Notes: a model not told the origin generated them from the sequence alone. Positions 36,261 through 50,200 are shown, numbered from the stretch's first letter. The stretch is DNA of 64,000 nt from Aphelocoma coerulescens (GCF_041296385.1 NC_091022.1:23269967-23333966), one strand, 5' to 3'. Program-made: numbers and translations.

Positions 36261-36982
36261 ATTCTTAACATGTTTGTTTCCCAGAGCATGCTCTCAGGAA
36301 GGCAATGTAGCCCCTAGTTTTCATGAAATAAAAACAACAGAGAGCCAGAAGCTATCTAGCATGGGTCCTGTTTCCTTTCCATAAATATTACCTGCTAGCA
36401 AGATGGTGCTCTGACTTGTTTGTGGTGTTCTGGGAAGGGATTTTTCAGGGTGTACAGGAGGCTCTGTGGTCCTGGAAGTGTTTGTTAAATACCTTGTCCA
36501 AGGCTATCAGGTGCTACATCATCCTTCTACACTCTGAGCAAGTTCTTGTAGAGGGAATAGACGTGTTTGTGGAAGGGCCTCAGACTTAGAAGACAAAATC
36601 CAAAACAGGGTTCAGTGGCTTGATCACTCAACTTTGAAAACAATTTCAGATTTCCAAGGGAAAGATTTTAACTGTTTTAATAACTTACCATGGGATGTGC
36701 AGCAGATATTCCCCCTCCTAGTTGTTAAATTGTGAGTAGCTGCCTCTGTGGAATCAGAGTGCTCAGCTACAGGTTACAAATTTCCTCTGGAAAGGGCCAA
36801 GTAACAGTCCCTGTACTGTTTATAGAGGTCAGAATAGGGAGTTGCAATGGGATTTTCTGGTGTGAAAGCGTACCATTTCTGCCAAGGGTTTATTATTTGG
36901 AGCTGAGCAAATAAAGTCTGCATCACAAACTTGACATGTCTTCTTTTTTTGTTTGTTTTCTTTCCCTGATTTCTCCATGCAG

Positions 36983-37104
36983 CTCGGATTGGAAAAATGA
37001 AACGGAGGAAGCAAGACGAAGGGCAGGTATGTCCCCTCTGCAGCCGACCTCTGTCAGGATCCGAGGAGGAGATGAGTAGGCATGTGGAACAATGCCTTGC
37101 AAAG
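36983..37104 (+). CDS. RNF220: RNF220 coding exon: basic patch and second zinc knuckle
   Basis: Two bases finish an alanine codon; 40 codons follow to AAG|GTAGAG at 37105. The first part reads ARIGKMKRRKQDEGQ, whose KMKRRK cluster resembles a monopartite nuclear localisation signal. The last 26 codons encode a C-x2-C-x13-H-x3-C knuckle (Cys at 37030 and 37039, His at 37081, Cys at 37093), of the UBZ4/Rad18-like C2HC kind and complete in its ligands. Inside the exon, CAG|GTATGT at 37026/37027 is a better-looking donor than the terminal one; using it would drop exactly the knuckle (78 nt) and keep the frame. I annotate the long form because the knuckle is an intact, recognisable part of RNF220. 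Confidence 0.9.
37027..37032 (+). other. RNF220: Internal alternative 5' splice site
   Basis: CAG|GTATGT within the coding exon. It is 78 nt before the terminal donor, in frame, and precisely at the boundary of the second zinc knuckle. The two forms would differ by 26 residues. Confidence 0.55.
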
Positions 37105-38119
37105 GTAGAGGCGCAGCAGGATCACCAGCTGCCATTCCCTTCTCCCTACTCCCAGCTTTGTCTGCAGTTGACCTAATGTGGGGCAAAAACTAACATTGCT
37201 GAGCTTGCAGGCAATGCTAACTGTCTCCCTAAGATCTGTAGTCAATTCTTTGTCTGGGAAGATGGATTCTTCTGGATTTTTCTGTTCTGTTGCATTAGTA
37301 ACTTTTTACTTCGTGCACCCTTCTGCTATTACAGAAGTCTAATTTGTAGATTTTTAAGGGTGGAACTATTGAAGTTTGTGAACCTTTTGTAGGACTTCAA
37401 GCATCCCATACAGCACAGGAAGAACAGTTCTTTCTGATTTGTGCCTTTGACAACATTAGAATTATTGTTTGGTTGGTTCTTTTGTAGCAGATTGAGATTT
37501 GTAAAGGTTGCATGACCACCTTACTCCAGGAAGTGCATTTATGCAGAACCGTTCTCTTGCTGTTCATCCCAAAGACAGCAAGGAAGGAGAAACAAGCCCT
37601 GGGGGAGGGAGAGAGTTGTGTCATAGAGCTTTTTGTTCATGTTTCTCAGGAAAAACCTTCAGTAGAGGACTTGTTGTCTCTAGAGGTGCATAATATAAAG
37701 AGAGGTGTATTTTGATCAGTATGCCCCAAAAATATGTTACTGGAGAACACTTCTGCTAGGGGTCAAAGGAATCTGTGGTATCACGTTCCTCCATGATAGA
37801 GGAATTTTGCATGCAAGGCAGGGGAATGCATGTTGAAACGAGCACCAGCATTGTTGTAGGGACCAGACCTTAAATTTCCATGAGTAAAAATTATGGAACT
37901 TGCAACTTGTTTTGATCTTAGGCTGTCAGGTTCTTTCAGTACCTATTTACTTCTAGTTTCGATCAGAAGGAGCAGGGGTGGGAATAGAGGCTGCTGTACG
38001 CTCTATACTTAGCTGTCCTGGGAGCAGTCCAGCTTTTCTTCCCCATCCCACCATGAGTTATGAACCCCAAAGAGCTATTTCATTCATCTCAACACTCTGC
38101 CCCGCTTTACCCCCTGCAG
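37105..38119 (+). other. RNF220: RNF220 intron, 1.0 kb
   Basis: Runs from GTAGAG to CCCTGCAG at 38112-38119. Ordinary intron; I see no repeats, RNA genes or extra exon. Confidence 0.85.
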
Positions 38120-38252
38120 AGAGAAGGCTCATGCATGACTGAGGATGACTCTGTGGACATCGAGAATGAGAACGGCAACCGCTTTGAAGAGTACGAGTGG
38201 TGCGGCCAGAAGAGGATACGGGCTACAACTCTCCTGGAGGGAGGATTTCGAG
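38120..38252 (+). CDS. RNF220: RNF220 coding exon: conserved central domain
   Basis: Exon of 133 nt beginning in phase 0 (REGSCMTEDDSVDIE...) and ending with the first base of a glycine codon at a G|GTGCGC donor. The product includes the hallmark RFEEYEWCGQKRIRATTLLE and GGFRG, among the most conserved stretches of RNF220 in vertebrates, and belongs to the family's middle domain that contributes to substrate and partner binding. It is acidic at the start and basic/hydrophobic later. The donor departs from consensus after +3, so it may be a weaker splice site. Reading on into the intron gives a stop 12 codons later (TAA at 38279-38281). Confidence 0.96.
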
Positions 38253-41200
38253 GTGCGCCGGTGTTTTGGGGGCACTTGTAAATCATTCTGCTGTGGAAGT
38301 TGATCATTACCTATTTTTAAAGGGAGGGACACGGGGATTTCCTTTCCACAAAAGGCAGAACCATCAGCTTTTGCCAGAATGTAAAGTGATTTCAGTTTTT
38401 TGTCCCTCTTGAATGATGAGAGTCAAAATTTGTGCCAATCTTGGAACAAAGCATGGAGTTATTTCTCAAGAAATGTGGCTGAAGAGGGAATGGGTAGATC
38501 ATTTTGGGAAAAGAGCATTTTATATCTCACACATAGTAAGAAATACGTGGAAATATGCGAAGAGAGGGAAATAGAAATGAAATTGTAAAAATTCCCAGCC
38601 TGGAGTGAGGAAAGCTGGTGTATCAGCCTCTGGTGATGTATTGGAGGTGACAGCTAAGTTGCTTTAGCACCTGCATAAAATATTAAAGGGCCAGTTGTGC
38701 ATTTATCACTCCATCCCTTTTAAGGTTGATAAATGAGAATCCAGGAACCTGCTCTGCACCTCCAGCACTGCAAGCCCTTAGGGCTCTCAGACAAACACAT
38801 TTTATTTTTCCTCCTTCTTTTGCTCCTTCCCCAGTGATGGGGAAATCAGTTACCAAGGAGAGAGTGAGTTATGGCAAAATTTGACCTCTCGTGAGCTTTA
38901 TTGGTGAAAGTAATTTTAGCTAGAAACCTGGCCCCTTTCTTACATTCAGCCCTTTGGCCTCAAAGAGGAGGATTTACTAAACTGTTCGTTGGCATGAACC
39001 TCAGGCACTCACAAGAGTCTCGCAAGCAATCCACGTAGCGCATGCTTAATGAGAGGAGGAATGCTGGCTCCCTTCGTTCAATAAGGAGGATGGGATGTGA
39101 TCTCTTCCTATATCAGCTTAGATTTTAATTTAAAATATCTCGAGGGGAAAGGCTACTGCATAAGGGAGTTGGACTTAAAAGCCAGCCGTGTGCTCAGCTA
39201 AAACTAGGCACTCCTGGTCTGCTCTTGCCTTCCTCTGAAATTAAATTGTAGTTGTGTTATAGCAGAGCAGATGATCAGGAGCACAGAGTTGAAGGAGCAG
39301 CTTCTTTGGGCTTTAAAGGATACCCAGTGAAGCTCACACTGTTGAATCCTGTGTCAGTAGCCTAACTTTTTTGTGACTGTATGGAGAGTTCTATCTGCAT
39401 GACTCCCGGTAGAGGCCTGATGAGACCATGCAGGATCTTAGACTATGTTTATGTAGTATAGACGCTACAATCTATAGCAGGGAAACATGGGATGTCTGTG
39501 TGCCTCTGTTGTTGTCACTACTAGTCCTGATTAGAAAAAGCTGTCCAATTCATTTCTTCCCTTTTTGTGCAGGAGTAGTTTCTTCCTTCACCCCCACCAA
39601 ACACCTGCATTTGAGGAGAGCATGATCTTCCACTTCCTTTGGTGTGGACATGCTGCTGTCTTCACCTGGTTAATATTCCTAGTTGTTTTTGAGTTAACTC
39701 ACTGAAGTGTGATCTGAACCTTCCACATTGCCTTGGTTATATGGAGACCCTCTTTCAAATGAGGCTTCAGATGGACAAAATGTGTGTAATTGATGTGGTT
39801 AGGCTGGATAAAGTACTTGCTCTTTGTTGCATTTTCTTCAGTATTTTAAGGAATTCTGGATGTATTAGTTGTTGTTATTATGTAGATCACCTGCTTTCCT
39901 CCACCAGAAGTTAGACAGGTTCTAGCATCAGTCAGTGTTGTAACCTCTGCTAGATGGCTGCACACACGAACAGATACTTGTGCCATTCATTCATACTTAG
40001 AGATGGCCTTGCTTCTGTCAGGAATTATGGGGTCTTTCTCTTCTTTCCTTTTTGACACATTTGTGACACTTTCAAGAATTACATGGACAGATGCAGGAGA
40101 AGATGGGAAGTCCAGGAGAAAAGCAGAATACAACTACATGCAGTTCTAAAACCCTCCATCATCACTCTGCTGACAAGGCTTTTGGGTTAGACTCCTTCCC
40201 TTCGTGGTGCTGGATGAAAGGTGTCTGTAGATCAGCTCACAAGCACAGGAACCTCCCTGTAGTATTTCTAGTGAGAAACATCCTCCCTGTGCAGCATTTT
40301 GTGACAGAACCACTGCTGAGGAAGAGACTCCTGATACCTGAGCAGCTGGCAGGTCTCTAGCGCCTGGCCTTCCTCCTCTGGAGCACACCTCTGCTGGCAG
40401 CTGGATTCAACAGCTGCCATGCTTCTCTAGAGAAGTGTCCTCTTCCCTAAACAGCGGAATTTTTTCCTACCAACTTTCTGCCTAGTATTTTGGGATAATC
40501 AGACATAATGTACAGGGTACCTACCTACTCTGTGCAAGAAGTTGTTGTAAAATTTGAAAAGCCAAAGCAAAGCTGGAGTGATCTCCTACAGCTGGCTGCT
40601 TGCATTTATTTTAATTAAGTTACACTTTTTCATGCTCTCTTTTGTGGCTTTCCTGTTGGTCTCTGACTGCTGGCATTCATGGGTCTCCATCACTCAGGAC
40701 TGCTATGTGCACTCTCAGGTAACCTTAAGGTGACTATCTTTCTTCTTCCTCTGCCAGTGTTGGCTCTTGCCAGATAGAATTCTTAATTTACAGCCCTGAA
40801 GCATAGCATAACGTTTTGTAGATGCTTTCTAATGCTTAAAACTGCTTTGTGTGGAGTTGGCAAGGCCCTCGTTAACCCCTGTCACCTGAGGCTTTGCATT
40901 TGGCTCTGTTCCCTTTGCTGAGAAGTAGCAGTGATGTGGAAATCAAAGGTCTTTTATAATGCCAGACAGCCTTTGCCAGGCTACAGGGATGTCACCAATG
41001 TCTAAAGAGATGACATGGGGAAATACATGAAACCGGAGGGGAAAAGAGATGGCCATGTGTCTCATTAATTTTCGGTTAATGGTGTGTTGCTCTGAGGAGA
41101 TGTCACAGCTGGGTGAAGGGGGAGCAGGACCCTGTGGCCAGTGTGTGTTGCACATAAGTCCATTGGGCAGCATTGCAGCAGTGACTCGAACTTAACACTG

Positions 41201-44200
41201 ATCCTGGCTTCTTTTTATCATTTTTGGTTAGCAGACAAGGTTCATATTACTCTCAACATGAGGAAAATTCTTTGCCAATTATATGGAAAATCCTGACAGA
41301 TTCCCAGTTGGAGTAAGGTTGAGAAACCTTGGGGTTTTTCTTCTTAAAAACAGAAACATCAGGGAAATGGACAGCCCTGTTTGGATTTTCTGGAAGATGG
41401 TCTAAAACCTAAGACCAATCATAGGCTGAAACTCTTGCTTGTAAAGTTCCTAAGATTACACTCTTCTGCTTCCAAAGCACTTGCAGGGAAAACTTGCTCT
41501 TCTAACCTGAGGGGCTGTCTCAGAAGCTGGAAATTCTTTGTCTTCTCTGTTGGTGTTAGAGCTGCAAGCCCCCGGTCAGGTCTAGTGTAGCAGAGCCAAA
41601 GCACACCTACTTGGCCGCCACAGCTTGGCATAGCTGAGGCAGCAGGTGGAAAGAACAGGCTATGGCAGCAAGTAGGAATATGGCATGACTGAGAGGTGCA
41701 GGGATCAGTGTGTTGTCTCTGAAGCTGTTTGGTTTGGTGAAGGATTTCAGTCAGGAAATGTTTAGTACTTCTATCTGCCCTCCTGGCTTCTTAAAGCATC
41801 ATTTTCTATCATTCAGTTTGCTCTCCAAAACCAGAAGGATGCAGGGTGTAAATGAAGATTATTGGCAATTATATAGGGTTTGGTACCACTTTGTTTCAGC
41901 AGAGGTCTTGCTTGAAGTAGGGGTTTGTAGGAGAGCTTGTGGTTCTGTTTGGGGTTAGGTGCAGAAGAACACCAGCATGAAATACCAAGCTCCGTTTAGG
42001 TCAAGCTTGTACTTCAAAGTGTAAAACTGTACAGATAAAATAATCAAATATCCCCCTGCCTCAGCACAGTGTCACAAGACTACAATTTCTCTTGAAATAC
42101 CTGAACATTCAGTAACTATCTCTCCGCATGTCTCTGAATCATCCCTCTCCAAAGCTCTTTGTTGCACAGGATTATTTCATGCCATCTTTAATGAGTTTCT
42201 GTGTTTAGGATGCCAGCAAGGCTTCGCAAGTGAAAGCGTCAAGTGGTTTCCTCTCTGATGTGGGGTTTGTTGGGTTTTTTTTAATGCTCAACATATTTGT
42301 AGCAATTCTTCTCTTCCAGTCTGGAATGGATGCACGTTACCCTCAGTGTTTACACTGTAAGGTTATCCCTTTAAAGAATTCCTGAGGGAAGTTCAAAAGG
42401 GTTTTTTTTTCTTTGAAAGATTCGGTGTCTCTTTTTGTGTGTATGTTTCTTACTTGAAAGAAGGGAAGGAGGGGGGGAAGTGGAAAAAAAGTGCTTTATC
42501 TGAAAAGAATCACATCAGCTTCACACTGATAGAAGCTGCTGTCATCTCTTAAACGGCTTAGCACAGTCAAAAGGCAAGAGGACTTAAAACAGTGTCTTAC
42601 ACAGGGATCGATGGGTGGAACACATAACTCGTAACTGCAAAAAAAAAAGGCAGCTCGGGGGGAGAGATAACGGTAATGATTGCATTGAGGGAAGCTTGAG
42701 GGAGGCTTGTTCTTTGTAACACAGCTTCAAAGGTGTCTGGACTGGTGCCTAAGCAAACTGTCCTGTGAAGTTGCTGCCTCTGTAGGTCTGGGGAAGGCAG
42801 GGGGGTGGGGGATGCTTGCACCCTTCTGTTTCTTAACAGATGGGACAAAGATTAGTAAATGCCAGGTTAGCAGCTCCCTTCTGCTGCCGCGGATTTGAGG
42901 AGAGGATTTTGTCACTTGGTCTCTTTCTGTCCGTTCCAGGAGGCAGCTTGTCCAGGAGAGGGGAAGGAGGACAGCACGGCTGGGGCGGTTGGGGAGCTGG
43001 GTGTGGGGCAGGATGTCAGTTTATCGATCGCACCTCAGTCAGGAGAGCTGCGGGCGCAGCGCTCTGAGCACGAGCGGCAGCGTGCTTAATGTGATTGAAA
43101 GGCAGTTAAAATGGCGGTGACCTTTTCAGGGGGAATTAGATTGCCTGCCAAGAGTGGTTAGAGGGAGTGATAACGCCAGCTTGAGGAAGCTGTCCAGTCT
43201 GCTTCAAAGGGAGAGAGACAGGGAAAGCAAGCTGGCAGCAAGTACCATTTAAAGCACGAACCGTGCGGTCTGATAGAACAGAGATTGCTGTCCTCTTTAG
43301 ATATGAAAGAATTGAAGAATTGTAGCTAAGTTCTCTCTACCCGCCCTGTCCTCCTCTTCTCCCCTTCAGCTCCCCAACCAAAAAGCCTTCCTCTAGGTGC
43401 AGTAGCAAGCTAGTCACCATTTCTCTTCTGGGTTTCTTTTGCTTCAGCAGATCAGTTGCATCAAAAATAACACAGAACAGAGAAAGACTTTGAAAATGTT
43501 AAAATGGCAAGCAGGGCATTTTCAGGGAAGGGTACTTTCTAAGAAAGATCAACATGACAAGGATCTGTCTGATGGATTGTAATACTCTTGAAGAAGGAGA
43601 AACACAGGGATTACTTAACTCTGAAGTTTCTCCTTATTTTTCTGTATTTTTTTTTATTTCTGCATGCTGCCCTCTTCCTAGGCTGGCAAAGGCCTTGGAT
43701 CTGTTTGTTAATGTCTTACCAAGGGAAAAGAGCAGCACAACTAAGCATATGCATAGAGGAATTTGGTAAAGCCTTTATAAGCTGTAACAAACTACAGTTA
43801 TCCTTGGGTGTCCATTTGCATTGGATCTCATGTCATGTGCAATTAGGGCAGCTGTCTGGAAAGTGGGACTGTATTAAAATGTTTAAAAGTTTCTAGCAAA
43901 TGGCTGCAGTCCTCCCACTGTCAGCTTTCTATCGCCACAGAATCAAGATATGCTTCAGTTTGAGCAGCAAGTGTTGTAGGCCAGCCTTCATCCGGTGTGG
44001 CTTAGTTGTCCCAGAAGGGGCATTGGGGCACTAGCTGTATGCTCCTCCAGTTTGTGTTCTCCTTCTAAATCCATGCAGCATTAGAATAATTATTTCACGT
44101 GTGAGGACCTGGCCTCAGAACCTAAATAGATACCTTTTTGTTCTCCTACATCAACAGCAGGATTTTGTGATTGCAGTGACTTCTTGGGTCTGGTAACTGC

Positions 44201-47200
44201 CTGGCAGAAAGCTCCAAAGAGAGAAGGAAAACTCACTTGTGCATCTCTCTGTGATCTCATGAAAACAGAGCTCTACAACAAAACTATTAAAATCTGTGTT
44301 TGACACATGTGGAAACATGGAGAAGCATCTTTTCTAGTGTTACAAAGATAGTAGCAGAGCTGGTGACAAATCTTAAAAGTCTTGCTCTAGAATCTCAGTA
44401 GCCAGCTGTGCCCTCTTTTTCAAATAAAATATAATGAGACATGCAGGAAAGCTTCAAGAGGCAAGGAGACTTCTCTTTTTCCATGTCAGGAGATTAAGGC
44501 TGTATTTAAGGTTATACTGGTAAGAGGGTATAAACTGATCTACTCAAATGCAGCAAGAGCATTTGAGCTGAACAATAAGTGTGTGACTTCTCTTAAGACA
44601 CTGTGTGGGAAATGGAAGATGCCACTAGCATATTTAGGCCTTTTGGAAGAGTGGTCTAGTAACTAGAATCAGTTTTGTTGTTGCTGTATAGATGAGCAAG
44701 AATTCATTTTACCTTGGCAGGCTGAAACAAACTTCAGCCTGGATGCAAGAGCAGTCTGTGGTAAGAATATAGGGAATCTTTGCTGTAATGAAGTTCCTAA
44801 TCTTCCCCCATTTTGCAAGAGCTCAGTTCAGTATGTTTCTCTGCCACGTTTCCAGTGTCAGCGTCTCTCTCTAAGGTGAATGTGTCTGTACATCTGAGCA
44901 TCTTTCCCAGCCTCTCTGTCCTTGAATTTTAGCCTTCCTATGTTTGGGTTGCTACCTTCTGCTGGTCACTTCTACCTGCTGTAAGCTTCCAAGTGGGCAA
45001 GATGTATAAATGTCATGTTTCTCGTGCTTATTCTGTGCCCTATTCCTCTTATAGAGGGTTGCTGAGCCCCAGAGCACTTGTATCCCTTACCTCAGCCCTT
45101 GTGTAAAAGTGGTAATCCTGGTAATCCCTCCATTGCAGAAGCACAATAATTTGGACTGGTCTGATGTAATAGCCCAACCACTTCTTAATGTTTGCACCTC
45201 TCTCCTTTGACAGCAAGTATTTGCCCAGAAGATAATAGTTGACCTAAAAATGCTAGCAAAATCTGTTTGCATTGTGTTAGATACAATAATCACATGGGCT
45301 GCACCTGATTCTTCCTCTGTAGTTTGTGTCTGCATATAGAATTTGAAGGGTTCTATGGTTAATAAATATCTCTTAAGTATTGTCCTGTATATTAATATCA
45401 TAAGTTGACTCTAGTGAGCCTGAAAAACAGATTAGAGTAGTATGTGATCTAAGAAGAAAAAACCTCTTACGTTACTTACAAAAGCCAGCATGACCTGCCA
45501 TGTAATTGATGTCCAATGTCATGTGAGTTTGAAGTTCACATAATTCTTCAAGGAGCACCATTTTTTTCATTTTAGAACACAAAGTAATCAATGGGACTTA
45601 GCAAAGTAAAAATAATTTTAACTGGAAAAAAAGAAATTGGTGAGGATAGCGGTTAAAATTTGTCATTGTTGGTTGTACATTTTTGGTAACTTGAATGCAT
45701 ACAAAAATCTAAGAATCTAATTTTTATGCTCAGACTGCCAGAATGCATTAGCTGAAAGGAGCACAATCAACTAGACCTTGGTGGTTGATTTATGTAATAC
45801 CAACAGCACTCTAACCAGGCAAAGATTTTCTTTGGGAAGAAGTGGGATTCTCTCCATTTTACACTATTATGTATCATATTTGGGGGGTGAAAAGGGATGT
45901 CTGTCACGTTCTTCCTAGAGGAAGGAGGGCAAAAAAAGAAACCAGAAAATGTGGTTGTAACACCGTGAAAATTAGCAGGGGGAGTAAGGGAGCAGGTAGA
46001 GCACCTGAAACTACTCAATTTTTTGAAGTAGACTGGGTTTCAAGTTGACAGTTCTTTAAACTTCAGTTTTCATCGATCTCAGACATCAGTTGCTCTGCAA
46101 TCCAGTTTTCTAGTGGTCTGTTAGCTGTGGTTTTGAAAATCCCCAGCTTTAAGATAGTAATCTGATACATTTTTAATTTTTTTCTCTCAAGGGTCTGCAG
46201 TTTTGGTAGAACTGCAACCTACTTCTTGGACACTCAGGTCAAACTTGAGCTTTAAGCACACAATAGTTGATTGACGTGATTTTAATAGCATTTTAGAATA
46301 CAGTTGTTAAGTCAGGGGCAGTGAGATGTTTCTAAAGGAAAAAGGGAGCACAGGTCTCAATGGCTCTAAACAGCTCCTGTCTCCGTGTGTCGTCTCCTAC
46401 GCACGGCGGTGAAACGCATTATCGAGTAGTGCCCGGAAAGTGGCTAACTGCGTTTGACACACGCCAACTCCCTGCCTCCACACTGGATAATTGCATTGTC
46501 AACTGCTCAGCAAAGTGGCAGGTGACACTGCAGCCGGATTGATTGTCCTACTATGGAGGCTCCCAAGACTGTCAGCCACCCAATCGATAGAGTTTACACA
46601 AGACACTGTGACTGCATCTGTAACTAATTTCAGTTTGAACCTCGCAAGCTGCGGCTGTCCCTGTTTCCTGGCCTCTCTTCTTTACTTGCATCTTCTCCCT
46701 GGATGAGGAAGTTGTTTTTCCACTGAAAGCCCAGTTTTATTTCTTGTTTTGGAGCTGGAAGTGAAGAAATCAATGGTGTGTTTTGTGGTTTCAGAGTTGA
46801 GGGCATTACAGCACATGGCTAACTAGCAGCTCCAGTTTTGCAATCAATAGACTGATCAATTGATTAAATTAGCACTGATTTTTCTTTCTTCTTTCCACCC
46901 CAGAAAAGAATTAGTTTGGGAGGAAGAGCGCATGTGTTTGGCCTATGAAATTTAGCCCTTGGTTTTTCCAGTCCTTGGTTGCCTTTCCCCCATGAATACA
47001 ATCTCTGTGCTCATCATTATTTAAAGCAAACTGCATTGAGCCCCACCACTGGCAGCAGCCCGATGTAAGCCAGGGTGTCACTTTCAGCTGTTCACCAGCC
47101 TTGCTGCTTCATGCTCGGCTGCCTTAGAAAAGTCATCCTCCGAGCTCTGCTGTGCTGCTTTATTATTGGCAAAGTTGCGACATTCCTGTGATCCCTGTCA

Positions 47201-50200
47201 GTGGTGCTTATTGATCCAGTGATGTGAATCTGCTTAGTGATTCAAGATTACTTTAATTCTCCCTCTTCCTTTTTTGTTTGTTTCCACCCTCTCCCCAGGG
47301 GAACAAAAGCTTTCAGATCCACCTTTCCCTAACCATGGAAAACGAGCTGTAGCTGCAAAGACCGTGGCTGTTGCTGCTGCTTTTGTACTTTAGCTCTGGG
47401 TTTTGAACAGCAGCCTTTGAGACAGACATGAAGCTGTTCTCACCTTCCTGCATCACACCAGCACGAGGCTCTAGGAGGCAGCCGTGAATGGCCAAACCAG
47501 ATCAGACCTGTGGTCCGAGTGTGTTTTTCCCTCTGCAGCCATAATCTGTATCTGATGGGTTACAGGAGGCATAAAAGACATCTCTGGAATACTCCTCAAT
47601 GCTGCAAGGGGTGGGGAAGCCTCTTCCTGAGCCTTGCAGCAGCTGGCTCTTACCCTGTACAGCAGTGCTTGCCTGCCCTTTGTTCAGCATGCTGCTGCAA
47701 AATTATGTTAATGGTCGTAAAATTATATGGCCCCTTTCTTTAAAGGCAGCTGTTTGTGTGATCTGTGAACAGAGATCCCTGTAAGCATCCACACTGGTAA
47801 GCAGTCAGGTCTGACAGCCCATTTGTGCCTCTGTGGGAGCTAATAGACGGCATCAGATGGATGCATCTGCTCTTTCAGGTGTGTGCTGTAACAACACAGT
47901 TGGGTGTCAGTTTTCCAGGTAAATCACCGTTTAGCTTTAAATGGATCTGGCTCCAGAGAAATGAAACTCTTGTTTTGTAAGCAGCTTTTCTTGGCTTCTG
48001 ATTGTCATCTTTTTTTCTGCAACAGGCTGGGAACCTCACCAGAACTATTCTATCCCTGTTGGTGCTAGGAAAAAGTGGGGGAACAATTTCACTGCTGAAA
48101 AATTAAGCTGGGGAGGCATTATGGATCTGTAGAAAGACCTGTGTTCAACATGGCCTCATCTCTGCCTTGCTCTCATTTTCAAGAATTTTTAGCGGCTTTC
48201 TGTGTCTTCCCAGATGTCTCACAATAAAATGGCATCCATGCCACCTTGTTCTCTTAGTACTAGCTTGGGATACTTCAGCAGATGATGAAATAAACCCAGT
48301 TTAGAGCCATTCTCGCAAGTATGTGAGGCCTGGCCGTGAGTCTGCATAAACTACTTTTATTGCCTTCATTGTTTTTACTCTCCAAGAAGCCAATGAGTGG
48401 CATTTCGATAAGAAAATAGAGTGAATGTGCTGGAAAGGGAGGTTGTACAGAAGGGGGTCACTGCAAGGAGTGTAATTAGCAAAGGCCACAGTTCTGGAGA
48501 TTTATGGGAGGCTTTTCTTCTTTCCTGAACACATGTATACTACCTGCAAACAGAATGAATGCCTCTTCCCAGCCAAAATAGGCCCCAGTAGAGCTCTGTG
48601 CCTCTGAGATGGATTTTAATTTAGACCCATTTACAGGATTTACACAAAATTCAGGATTTCTAGAATATTTCCACTATAGATTTCACACGCACCCCCACCC
48701 CCCATTCCTTGCGGGCCAAACTGAAGAAATGTTAATTATCCAGATGAGTTTGATCCTCTGCATGAGCAGCATCCAGTAGTTGCATTCACAATGGTAGCGC
48801 AAATTATAATACTGATGTCTTAGTTTTCTTCCTTGGCTTTCTTTGGAGTGATAATTAAATATAAACATATAATTTAAAATATATACAGAACAGCTGGCCA
48901 CCAAAAGTGATCTGCCTAGATAGGAGTTGAGGAGCAGAGGTCAGGCACAGTAGGTCTGTGTTTTCCTACCTGTGCTCATGAAATGAAGCTGGGTCATTTG
49001 GGTCTGCAGTGGTCTGGTTGTGTTACCATTCTACCCCTAAGACTGCCAGTCTCCGTGTGAGCTCGTGCCTGTGCAGGAGCCAGCAGTGCTGTCAGCACCT
49101 GTAGCAGCATATGTTGTCACTTTGACCATCTGCCACTGAATGTGATGGAGAAAAGGAGGGACCTGAATGTGAAGTCCTTTTATCTGTTCTGTGAATCTGC
49201 TTATTATATATCATGTTAATGACTCTTGATCTTAGTGTGGGCCACCATTCACTCAAGAGTTGTTCAGGTGACCACTCATCAGGAGGACTGCACAAAGGAA
49301 GTGAGATTTGAGAGGCAGTGCAGAGATCATAGAGGATGCTTAGGCATAGGAGACAACTTAGGAGAAAGAAAAGTGCTATGATAACTTACAAAAAGGGGAA
49401 GGAAAAGATTTCTGGTGAGATTTATCTACACACATTATTAATAGGTACATGGCAAGAATGGGAAGCGTTTTCACCTTCAAGCTCAGCTGATTCCTGTAGC
49501 CTGCCAGTGCTGGAAGCTGGCAGCAGTTAAGAGGCATGTGAATTTTTCCTGCTTTTCTGACTCTGAGTCCGTATTTCAGAAACACTGTTGCTTGTGTAGA
49601 GTACCTAAATTTTTCAGAAACTAACTCGAATTGGTGCTCAGGCAGACTGCTCTAAGACAAGCCCAAGCAAAGAAAGCTGTGTACACAGTGCTAGGTAAGT
49701 GATGTTGATAGGTACATTCTGATTGATGGGTGAGTTTGTCTCCCAAACTGTCACAGGGTTTATAGAGGTGCCACTCAATACCAGTGCTGGAATTGCTTGT
49801 CAGAGCACCTGGCTACAAGAGCAATGGGGATTGGAGACAGAGCTGTAACTTTGTTTTTTCTCTGCTTAATGGCCCCAGCGTCTGACCTGCCTGTTCACTC
49901 CTGTTTGTCTGGTCCTTAAGGAGGCAGCTGGGATTGAGACTGTCAGAGAATTGTGCTGCTTTAGCATCAGGAGGCTAATTGTATTGGGGCTGGCAGCATA
50001 TGACAAGGGATTGCCTCCTACAAAATGCACAGCAAGAGCAAAAAATTCTCAACAAGGAAGAGGAAAGGTATAGGAGAGTACTGAGATGCCACCAAGCTGC
50101 TCAGCAGTAATGTGCACCGTGTTTGTTCTTTTTTCATCTAAAAGCAGCATTTTCAAGTTCACATGTGGAATTACATTCCTCAGGCCTTGGGTGACTCCTA

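Larger units (their letters stand above)
29550..36982 (+). other. RNF220: RNF220 intron, 7.4 kb
   Basis: From GTGAGT at 29550 to CAG at 36980-36982. The first 200 bases are the tail of the CpG island. Between 30 and 34 kb I see ordinary AT-richer intron without repeats or exons. A homeodomain-motif cluster lies at 34061-34373, and a motif-dense AT-rich block with a perfect octamer lies at about 36040-36260. Confidence 0.85.
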
